A stretch of 30,218 bases of DNA from an uncultured Rhizobiaceae group bacterium (GTDB taxonomy: Bacteria; Pseudomonadota; Alphaproteobacteria; Rhizobiales; Rhizobiaceae): contig CALLHT010000130.1 in the NCBI GenBank assembly GCA_938009335.1, positions 1-30,218 of the forward strand, in the 5' to 3' direction. Shown here in pieces: positions 1 to 6,765 of this stretch. Each line of letters begins with the position of its first letter. Positions within the stretch are counted from its first letter, which is position 1. The notes under the pieces were generated by a model, which did not search any database, was not told the origin of the DNA, and worked only from the letters and a program-made list of their open reading frames with translations. The position numbers and the translations under genes are program-made.

Positions 1-451
1 GATCGCTGATGGTGTGATTTCAGAGCTATAGAAACCGTGATGTGGCAGGTGAGTATTGCCTGCGTATCAAGCTGCATCAAGATGCGCCGCCCGCAAAAAG
101 CTCGTAGCCATTCTTGTCAATGCGTAAGGTAAGGCCGTTGACGACTTGTTCATCAAGCCGCTGCGTCCGCGCGGCAGAACGGCCCAAAATCTGGCTTCTC
201 AACCAGATCAAAAAGCAACCAATTCTTTGAAAAACTTCACCCATGGCATAATTCTACATGGGCTTCTTACGTACTTAAACCAAGGATTGGCGAAAACTGT
301 TGGTAAGTTTGGGGATAACTTGAGGTTGTGATGAGTGACGAAAGATATGAGCCATAAATCACTCATTTCTCGTCAGACGGTTGGTAGGGTTGTCGACGTG
401 AAAAGAGGAGGGCTTAGGTGGCTGGTACAAGAACCGTTTTGAGAATCTTCA
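1..451. other. Gene-poor left flank with no supportable gene
   Basis: No recognisable coding region is present in the first 451 bases. The longest minus-strand frame, 77..244 (55 codons from ATG), and a 61-codon plus-strand frame at 146..331 both lack a convincing Shine-Dalgarno sequence and resemble no family I know. An imperfect hairpin with arms ATGAGTG (331-337) and CACTCAT (360-366), a long loop and only a short T run lies downstream of the LRR gene on the minus strand; I would not call it a terminator. The stretch may be debris of the accessory element that carries the RHS tip, but nothing here proves that. Confidence 0.5.
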
Positions 452-1798
452 TCAAAATTCCCTGAGCTGAAATGTTGGATCACTTCCCTCGAAATTTTCT
501 AAATTAAGACCTGCACTTTCTACGACTGCATTTATTATTGAAACTAGCAGTTCACGCTCTTCTGTTTCAAAAAGTTCATTTCGATGTTCGGAATGCAGCT
601 TGTTCAGGTGCTGGATAACCTGCGCTACTTTAGAAAATAGCTGCTCATTTGTTGCGTTGTTGCCCAGATCTTTGACACGATTTGAATAGTCATTAATCAC
701 ATCACAAATAGAACTGATCACCTCACTAGAATATTGCGATAACCCATCTTCTTGTAAACCTCTAAAATAGTCCGCTAGATTTTCTGTTTCTGATACACTT
801 CGCTCGCTCGTTTTCAATTCAAGTTCAGGCGATGCTTTAGCCGGATGCTCTAAACATCGATCTTCGGCCATCATTGGCAATATGCTGTCATCTTTGCGTT
901 GGCCGTTTAGAAACTCTTCCAGCTCCCTAACCCGCAAATCGTAATGCGGTTTGTCTATATAATCTGCATTTCTCAAGCTGGTTAAATTCTTGAGCAAGCT
1001 GAGCCTTCCATCCAAAATATTTACGCGAGACAAAATGATGTTTTGCAGCTTTTGATGCGCACTTATGCATCTAAGACTTTCAATATCACCAATGCCGACT
1101 AAGGAAAGTTGTTCCAGATTCTGCAACTTACCGATGACGTCCAGTTCGAGATTCTTGGTGATGTTCTCTAAATGAAGTGCAATGAGGCTTTCCGAAACGG
1201 TACCCAACGAGGTCAAGGATGTAATATGCTTACATCCATTCAACACCAACCTTTTCAATTGACGCAGACTTTCTATGCCATTCAATGTTTCGCATTGAAC
1301 ATTAATCAGAGTTAGGTTTTCTATTGCTGGACAGTTGGAGAGTGTGCGCAAGTCCGATCCGGCAAAATGCTTCCCGCAAGCCTTTAACTCGTTCAAGCTT
1401 GCACTTGCAATATTGATACCGGCTATATCATCATCAAAACCAAAAGATAGAAGCTGTTTGATCTTTGAAATGTCCAGAGCTTCACTTTTGGTTTTTCCAT
1501 GGATTGATAATGTTTCTAGATGTTCACATTGTTCCAATGCAAATAGGTTTTTCATCGCCCCATCCACATCAATCCGTTGAAGATAAGGAAATCGATCCAC
1601 AACCTCGACTAAATCAATATCTGCACCTTCTTCTTCGTAAAAGCGCAGCCATCCTCCCCATTGTTCAAAAATTTCTAACGTCTGACGTACTTTCGTCAAA
1701 TCGGAAGGCCTGATCTTTATGCCTGGACCACGCGCCATACCACTTTGACGGCGCTCAATCAGTGACAAAAGATATTCTTCTTCAACCAGTAGATTCAC
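452..1798 (-). CDS. Leucine-rich-repeat protein, probable immunity protein of the RHS toxin
   Basis: The product is 448 residues with no signal peptide or membrane segment, so it should be cytoplasmic. Residues about 70-290 form irregular leucine-rich repeats of the LxxLxLxxx type, for example LENLTL-like and LKRLVLNGC-like units. A polar linker (about 295-335) leads to a helical, acidic C-terminal domain of about 110 residues containing an ETEERELL stretch. The start is a GTG: an upstream ATG in the same frame is closed by TAG just before it. The gene begins 12 bases after the RHS toxin stop on the same strand, the usual place for a cognate immunity gene, and it looks clearly more AT-rich than the RHS core. 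The LRR fold is seen in the sequence; the immunity role is inferred from position. An alternative is an unrelated LRR scaffold protein. Confidence 0.7.
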   Translation of the reverse strand: MNLLVEEEYLLSLIERRQSGMARGPGIKIRPSDLTKVRQTLEIFEQWGGWLRFYEEEGADIDLVEVVDRFPYLQRIDVDGAMKNLFALEQCEHLETLSIHGKTKSEALDISKIKQLLSFGFDDDIAGINIASASLNELKACGKHFAGSDLRTLSNCPAIENLTLINVQCETLNGIESLRQLKRLVLNGCKHITSLTSLGTVSESLIALHLENITKNLELDVIGKLQNLEQLSLVGIGDIESLRCISAHQKLQNIILSRVNILDGRLSLLKNLTSLRNADYIDKPHYDLRVRELEEFLNGQRKDDSILPMMAEDRCLEHPAKASPELELKTSERSVSETENLADYFRGLQEDGLSQYSSEVISSICDVINDYSNRVKDLGNNATNEQLFSKVAQVIQHLNKLHSEHRNELFETEERELLVSIINAVVESAGLNLENFEGSDPTFQLREF

Positions 1799-1810
1799 CT
1801 ATACATCCAT

Positions 1811-3547
1811 TTACTTACAACACCCTGGCTTTCTATTTCTACCGGGAGAATTATTAATGTTCTTGAAGCCCGGTGTCCCTTTTCCTTTCCAGCCCAGATG
1901 CCTCATCAATCGGTCTTCCAGCCTTTCGCTGGAGTGATCGCATCTTGACTTGAAATGACGTTTATAGCCTTGGTTATTACATTTTCGCCGAAAATTTCTA
2001 TTCATGCGATGCTGATCACCTTTACCAACGTATTTACCCCCGTCAGCGCACCAAAGAATATAAGCACCTGTTCCATTATGAACCAATACCCCATCACTAC
2101 CCACGAAGTAGTTGTGGGTGATTTCGCCAGGGCGGGATTCAATCTCCAGATTATACACGCGGGTGGGTGTATTGTCTCTAGTGTTTGAAACTACGGTTAG
2201 TGTTTGGTTAGTTTTCGCTGCGCCTCCGGCTTGCGCCCGTTCACGGGCTGGCGAATTTGTTCCAAATTCTTGCCCTGCCACGGAGGGGAAACCATCACGG
2301 ATCGAGAGTTGATCACCAGCTTTCAGTGCACCTGCCTTTACCCAGTCGCCGAACTTTGTCGTCTCCTCAGATGGGAAGTAGTCGTACGCCTCAAGACCTG
2401 CAGGTAAAGATGAAGTTTGTGCATCGCTGAGGACAAGCCCCTCACGTTGCAAGCTGGAAAGCAGTTCTTCAACACTCGAAGGTGCCCAATCTTCTACGTG
2501 GACCGGATGCTCGCCCGTGATGTGGAAGGTTTCAATCTCACCGTCGGCGTTTTTGACTTTCAGTTCAAAAACATGATCAGCAGTACGGGAATAGGTTTCC
2601 ACAACCTTACGCCAGACCTGTTTGCCGGTGAGTTCATCAATCGCGGCAACTTCGTCGCCAATTTTGATGTCTTCGATTGCTACCATACCATTGCGCGTTT
2701 GCACGAGAGTTCCGGCACCGAAGGAATTACCTCCTCTCTTACATGGACAGACTTTGCAGAGTTGCCAACGCGTCTTCTTACTCGGGTTAACCCGACAACG
2801 AGACAGCATGACCGACGCTGCTTCCACAGCAACGCCGCCATATTCCGTGCCAGCGGCAATCGCACTGGCAACCGTAAACATGTTGCAGTTCACCCGAGCG
2901 CCTATGCGGCTGAGTACGTTGCCACCGCCACGCGCCAAATAGGCAGCTGTACCATGGGCTGAACGAAGTGCAGCTGCGAGTGCCCGGGCACCCAAAGCCA
3001 AGGGGCCAGAGACTTTTCGCGCAATCACGCCATACTCAGTCGCCGCGGCTAAACCACTCGGGTCTGTCCAGTTGAGCGGGTTGTTCCACACATAACGGTA
3101 GATGTTCATATCTCCTGCCGCAAAGTGGATCGGGTCTTCCTGCAGGAAGCGGGCCGTGGCCGGGTCATAATCCCGCGCTCGGTAGTGATAGAGACCCGTT
3201 TCCGGCTCAAACCGGCGGCCGGTATAGCGGAACGCCTGTTCCACGCCTTCAACCGCAGCCTCTCCATCGCCATAGGCGGTGTAGGCATATTCGTTCACGA
3301 TAGCACCTGTTTCATCTGTCAGCGCGCGGACCGAACTTTGATGATCGGTATGCACCGATAGCGGCTCAGCAAGCGGGGACGTAAAGTCAAACGTGCCGGA
3401 TTGCGCATCAGAGAGCGTTACCTGTAAGAGATCATCGGTAACATCTGAGTGCGTGTAATGGCGCGTGACATTGCCGGCGAAGTCAATCGCCTCCGAAACC
3501 ACATGCTCGCCCGAGAAATGCCAGTAGCGGGTAAAGCTCTGCGTCAC
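1811..3547 (-). CDS. 5'-truncated RHS polymorphic toxin: RHS core, Hint domain and GIY-YIG-like nuclease tip
   Basis: Using the first GTG, the frame gives 578 residues. Residues about 1-165 are the end of an RHS/YD-repeat shell with the RHS-associated core (YTGRRFEPETGLYHYRARDYDP onward in type, ending NWTDPSGL at 159-166). Residues about 274-491 are a Hint domain: NSFGAGTLV at 274, TGEHPVHV at 344 and a terminal VLVHN ending at N491, consistent with self-cleavage there. The last 87 residues carry GIY-YIG hallmarks: GAY at 494, KYVGKG at 505, Arg514, Glu541/Glu544 and a closing NINNSPG near 563-569. The predicted effector is a DNA-cutting toxin. A complete RHS protein has well over 1000 residues; here the N-terminal shell and delivery domains are gone, and the frame runs open towards the tRNA without a good start or Shine-Dalgarno. 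It may be a silent orphan tip or a pseudogene-like remnant. Domain calls are strong; expression is uncertain. Confidence 0.85.
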   Translation of the reverse strand: MTQSFTRYWHFSGEHVVSEAIDFAGNVTRHYTHSDVTDDLLQVTLSDAQSGTFDFTSPLAEPLSVHTDHQSSVRALTDETGAIVNEYAYTAYGDGEAAVEGVEQAFRYTGRRFEPETGLYHYRARDYDPATARFLQEDPIHFAAGDMNIYRYVWNNPLNWTDPSGLAAATEYGVIARKVSGPLALGARALAAALRSAHGTAAYLARGGGNVLSRIGARVNCNMFTVASAIAAGTEYGGVAVEAASVMLSRCRVNPSKKTRWQLCKVCPCKRGGNSFGAGTLVQTRNGMVAIEDIKIGDEVAAIDELTGKQVWRKVVETYSRTADHVFELKVKNADGEIETFHITGEHPVHVEDWAPSSVEELLSSLQREGLVLSDAQTSSLPAGLEAYDYFPSEETTKFGDWVKAGALKAGDQLSIRDGFPSVAGQEFGTNSPARERAQAGGAAKTNQTLTVVSNTRDNTPTRVYNLEIESRPGEITHNYFVGSDGVLVHNGTGAYILWCADGGKYVGKGDQHRMNRNFRRKCNNQGYKRHFKSRCDHSSERLEDRLMRHLGWKGKGTPGFKNINNSPGRNRKPGCCK

Positions 3548-3634
3548 CCCATCGGCATATTGCGTTTCCGTATCGCGGCGGCCGAAACAGGTGCGATGGT
3601 AAATTTGGAAATAGAATGAAAAACTCTGGAAAAG

Positions 3635-3710
3635 TGGCTGGGGTGGTAGGACTCGAACCTACGGTACACGCTACCAAAAAGCGTTGCCTTACCAGCTTGG
3701 CTACACCCCA
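3635..3710 (-). tRNA. tRNA-Gln (anticodon TTG)
   Basis: The minus strand folds as a full cloverleaf of 76 bases. The acceptor arms TGGGGTG and CACCCCA pair, followed by discriminator G and an encoded CCA. The D arm contains AGCTGGTAAGGC, the T arm contains GGTTCGAGTCC, and the anticodon stem ACGCT/AGCGT encloses loop TTTTGGT. The anticodon TTG lies at 3675-3677 and reads CAA. The truncated RHS gene begins about 40-90 bases beyond its 3' end on the same strand, so this tRNA is a plausible integration site for the accessory segment. Confidence 0.97.
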
Positions 3711-3723
3711 ACAGAGAACCGTC

Positions 3724-3751
3724 ATATAACGTGCGGTTTTACACACTGCAA
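3724..3751 (-). promoter_or_regulatory. Putative sigma-70 promoter of the tRNA-Gln gene
   Basis: On the minus strand TTGCAG (3746-3751) and TTATAT (3724-3729) are separated by 16 bases and lie just upstream of the mature tRNA 5' end at 3710. The -10 to gene distance suits a short leader. The call is from consensus only. Confidence 0.4.
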
Positions 3752-3813
3752 TAGCCGATTCAATCGATTTCCTTAAAAAAGAAAGTTTTTGTTCTCAGCG
3801 TTAATCTGCTTGC

Positions 3814-3833
3814 AGGGTTAGCACGAGAACCCT
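3814..3833. repeat. Inverted repeat upstream of the MoxR-type gene
   Basis: Perfect 6-base arms AGGGTT (3814-3819) and AACCCT (3828-3833) flank an 8-base spacer, 33 bases before the start of the AAA+ gene. Six A residues follow on the plus strand, so it is not an intrinsic terminator in that direction. It could be a leader hairpin or an operator. Confidence 0.35.
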
Positions 3834-3866
3834 AAAAAAGCATGAAATGAAACAGGATCGTTACAA

Positions 3867-4709
3867 ATGCGTTTTGAAGGCACACAATCTTATGTTGCTG
3901 CGGATGACTTAACCGTCGCAGTGAATGCGGCAATAGCCCTAGAGCGCCCCCTTTTGGTTAAAGGCGAGCCCGGTACTGGTAAAACCGAACTTGCAAAGCA
4001 AGTTGCCGCGTCATTAAATCTTCCTTTGATTGAATGGCATGTAAAATCCACCACTAAGGCCCAGCAAGGCCTTTATGAATATGACGCTGTTTCACGCCTT
4101 CGCGACTCTCAACTGGGTGACGAGCGCGTTCATGATGTTAAGAATTACATTCGTAAAGGCAAGTTGTGGGAAGCATTTGAAGCGGGTGAGAAGATTGTTT
4201 TGCTCATTGATGAAATCGACAAAGCAGACATTGAGTTCCCCAACGACCTTTTACAAGAGCTCGATCGGATGGAATTTCATGTTTATGAAACCAACGAGAC
4301 GGTAAAAGCTGATATTCGCCCCATCGTGATTATTACATCAAATAATGAGAAAGAGCTGCCTGATGCGTTCTTGCGCCGTTGTTTTTTCCATTACATCAAG
4401 TTTCCCGAAGTCGAGGTGCTCGAGCAGATTGTTGATGTGCATTATCCGGGCATAAAGAAATCGCTGGTGCGTGAAGCACTCACTCAATTCTACGAGCTAC
4501 GGGACACGCCGGGTTTAAAAAAGAAGCCGTCGACATCAGAGGCGCTTGACTGGATCCGCTTGCTGGTTGCCGATGATATTGACGCCCCTGATTTGCGTGG
4601 CAGTGCTGCGGACGCATTGCCGCGTTTGCACGGTGCGCTTTTAAAAAACGAACAGGATGTTCACCTCCTTCAACGCTTGGCCTTCATGGCAAAGCAACAG
4701 GGGCGTTGA
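3867..4709 (+). CDS. MoxR-type AAA+ ATPase
   Basis: This 280-residue ATPase matches the usual length of the MoxR group, which remodels or matures protein complexes, typically with a von Willebrand factor A (VWA/CoxE-like) partner. Walker A GEPGTGKT is at 33-40, Walker B VLLIDEID at 111-118, the sensor-1 region ITSNN at 156-160 and the LRR arginine-finger segment at 169-171. The C-terminal half is the helical lid. The ATG start follows an AGGA-type ribosome-binding site (ACAGGATCG). The gene is monocistronic here: the next gene is convergent, so the expected VWA partner is not adjacent. No signal peptide or membrane segment is seen. The family is certain; the substrate cannot be told from the sequence. 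Confidence 0.92.
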   Translation: MRFEGTQSYVAADDLTVAVNAAIALERPLLVKGEPGTGKTELAKQVAASLNLPLIEWHVKSTTKAQQGLYEYDAVSRLRDSQLGDERVHDVKNYIRKGKLWEAFEAGEKIVLLIDEIDKADIEFPNDLLQELDRMEFHVYETNETVKADIRPIVIITSNNEKELPDAFLRRCFFHYIKFPEVEVLEQIVDVHYPGIKKSLVREALTQFYELRDTPGLKKKPSTSEALDWIRLLVADDIDAPDLRGSAADALPRLHGALLKNEQDVHLLQRLAFMAKQQGR

Positions 4710-4749
4710 GGCGCGAACACTCAATAGAATGAGATCTTGGGAATCTTAC

Positions 4750-5466
4750 TCAGGCCACCCCATCCCAAGCACTGAAAGCTTCAACGATACCCGGCAGGTC
4801 CTTCAGCCGACTAATCACCGTTTCAGCACCAGCCTCAATCAGTTGATCAGAGTGGCCCGGATAGGTGTGGGTCGCTCCTGTAAAACCGATCACACGGCAC
4901 CCTGCCCTGCGCGCGCCTTCTACGCCTGGGACGGAATCTTCCACCACGATCGCCTGTTTGGCATCAACTTCAAATTCTTCCAGTGCCTTGAGGAAAATAT
5001 CAGGTTCCGGTTTGAAAATTGGCGGGTCTGTTTCCTGCGCTGAAAAGACGTAGGGGCGAAATTTATCGTAAAGACCAATACGTGCGAGAACTTGTTTCAA
5101 ACGCTCCGGTGGCGCATTCGAGCAAATACACCGAGCTTGATCAAAAAGATCAAGAACCTTATCCGCATCCGGTATCAGCTGCGCCTCTGCGATCACCTTC
5201 TCATTCACAAGCTTGCGAGTATCCGGAATAACACGGTCCGGCAGTTCCATACCTAAATCCGCTTCGATTTGCTTTCTTACAGCCCCAGCTTCCAAGCCTG
5301 CCATACGCTGCGAAAATTCATGAATATCCATCTCGACGCCGAACTCGGAATATACTTCCAGTTCTGCGGCAGCTGCAACGATCTCAGAATCGATCAACAC
5401 TCCATCGCAATCAAAAATGACCAGTTGTATTTCAGGCAAAGCAGTTCCTTTCGAATCGTAACTCAT
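4750..5466 (-). CDS. HAD-family sugar-phosphate phosphatase or beta-phosphoglucomutase-like hydrolase
   Basis: This 238-residue cytoplasmic hydrolase of the HAD superfamily has motif I DCDGV (19-23) with Asp nucleophile and acid/base, motif II CSNAPP (115-120), the motif III lysine in FKPEPD (Lys152), and motif IV VVEDSVPG (acidic pair at 176-177). A helical cap between motifs I and II places it in subfamily IA with beta-phosphoglucomutase-like and phosphoglycolate-like enzymes. The ATG start has an AGGG ribosome-binding site nearby. It is transcribed divergently from ccrM with a 65-base gap, a pairing I recall from other rhizobial genomes. The substrate cannot be assigned from motifs alone. 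Confidence 0.88.
   Translation of the reverse strand: MSYDSKGTALPEIQLVIFDCDGVLIDSEIVAAAAELEVYSEFGVEMDIHEFSQRMAGLEAGAVRKQIEADLGMELPDRVIPDTRKLVNEKVIAEAQLIPDADKVLDLFDQARCICSNAPPERLKQVLARIGLYDKFRPYVFSAQETDPPIFKPEPDIFLKALEEFEVDAKQAIVVEDSVPGVEGARRAGCRVIGFTGATHTYPGHSDQLIEAGAETVISRLKDLPGIVEAFSAWDGVA
5453..5457. promoter_or_regulatory. GANTC methylation site upstream of ccrM
   Basis: A GAATC site, the recognition sequence of the CcrM enzyme encoded next door, lies 75 bases before the ccrM start, inside the first codons of the divergent HAD gene. In Caulobacter the ccrM promoter region contains GANTC sites whose methylation state affects expression. A single five-base site can occur by chance. Confidence 0.35.
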
Positions 5467-5531
5467 TCTTTACCCTATTCGGTAACAATTGGCTCATCAT
5501 AAACCCGTTTGTATTGCGTAGGGTACGAAAA

Positions 5532-6665
5532 ATGAGTGTTCTTAAACTGGCTGATCTCGGCCGTGCAGCCAAAGGTGACCAGCCTTGGTTAAACTCCATC
5601 ATCAAGGGCGACTGTGTCGCTGCGCTGGAGAAACTTCCCGAAAATTCAGTCGATGTGATCTTTGCAGATCCTCCCTATAACCTGCAGCTAGAAGGCGAGT
5701 TGCACCGCCCCGACCAATCAAAGGTGGATGCGGTTGATGACCACTGGGATCAATTCTCAACATTTGAAGCATATGACGCGTTCACCCGTGCATGGATGCT
5801 GGCTGCACGCCGTGTCTTGAAGCCCACAGGCACTATTTGGGTGATCGGTTCTTACCATAATATTTTCCGCGTCGGCACAACGCTACAAGACCTCGGTTTC
5901 TGGGTATTGAACGATATCATCTGGCGCAAGACAAACCCGATGCCCAATTTCCGCGGCCGCCGTTTTACAAACGCCCATGAGACCATGATTTGGGCCTCGC
6001 CTTCGCAAAACGCAAAGGGTTACACGTTCAACTACGACGCTATGAAAATGGCGAATGATGAAGTCCAGATGCGTTCTGACTGGTTGTTCCCGATCTGCAA
6101 TGGCGGTGAGCGGCTAAAAGATGAGAATGGTGATAAAGTGCACCCGACCCAAAAACCGGAAGCACTTTTACATCGTGTCATCATGTCTTCTTCTAAGCCC
6201 GGCGATGTTATTCTGGACCCGTTTTTCGGTTCGGGTACAACGGGTGCGGTTGCAAAGCGTTTGGGCCGTAATTTCGTCGGCATTGACCGCGAAGATAAAT
6301 ACATCAAAGCTGCAATCGAACGCATTGATGCAGTCGAAACCATCAAATCACCACAGCTTGTTGTGACCACCGGAAAACGAGCTGAGCCGCGTGTTGCTTT
6401 CGGTTCTTTAATCGAGACAGGATACTTGAAGCCGGGCGCTATTCTTACAGATTCCAAAAAACGCTGGAAAGCCAAAGTCCGTGTGGACGGTTCGTTAGAA
6501 CACGATAACGAGACTGCCTCTATTCACCGCATGGGTGCAAAAGTTCAAGGCTTGGACGCATGCAACGGCTGGACCTTTTGGCATTTCAAAGATGGCAAGA
6601 AGCTTGCCCCAATTGATGAACTCAGAAAAGCTTATCGTTCAGAAGTTATGGCAGCGGGCGCTTAA
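5532..6665 (+). CDS. ccrM: Cell-cycle DNA adenine methyltransferase CcrM (GANTC)
   Basis: This enzyme methylates adenine in GANTC and is the cell-cycle methyltransferase of alphaproteobacteria. The product from the ATG at 5532 is 377 residues, about the family length. A TTG six codons upstream in the same frame is less likely. Catalytic motif DPPY is at 46-49 and the AdoMet-binding FGSGTT at 232-237, the order of beta-class enzymes. The C-terminal part (about 275-372) is the extension with GSLIETGYLKPG and GWTFWHF that is typical of CcrM orthologues and contributes to DNA recognition. It is divergent from the HAD gene. Downstream, the DUF7507 gene follows after 100 bases. All key residues are present, so it should be active. 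Confidence 0.97.
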   Translation: MSVLKLADLGRAAKGDQPWLNSIIKGDCVAALEKLPENSVDVIFADPPYNLQLEGELHRPDQSKVDAVDDHWDQFSTFEAYDAFTRAWMLAARRVLKPTGTIWVIGSYHNIFRVGTTLQDLGFWVLNDIIWRKTNPMPNFRGRRFTNAHETMIWASPSQNAKGYTFNYDAMKMANDEVQMRSDWLFPICNGGERLKDENGDKVHPTQKPEALLHRVIMSSSKPGDVILDPFFGSGTTGAVAKRLGRNFVGIDREDKYIKAAIERIDAVETIKSPQLVVTTGKRAEPRVAFGSLIETGYLKPGAILTDSKKRWKAKVRVDGSLEHDNETASIHRMGAKVQGLDACNGWTFWHFKDGKKLAPIDELRKAYRSEVMAAGA

Positions 6666-6765
6666 AATTTGTAGATAACTCGTTGAAAACATACCTAACT
6701 TTGTACCAATGATTGATTTTGTGTCGTAAAATCGCTCCACAAGTGATGATTCGAGCAATATTACT

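Noticed and set aside
2417..2962. 181-codon plus-strand open frame opposite the RHS-Hint gene
   Set aside because: It lies wholly antisense to well-recognised RHS core and Hint sequence and has no recognisable domain.
3483..3746. 87-codon minus-strand frame running across the tRNA
   Set aside because: It spans the complete tRNA-Gln gene, so its reading is a by-product of the tRNA sequence.
5514..5531. Upstream TTG start for ccrM
   Set aside because: It adds six basic codons before the conserved N-terminus; the ATG at 5532 fits the family length better.
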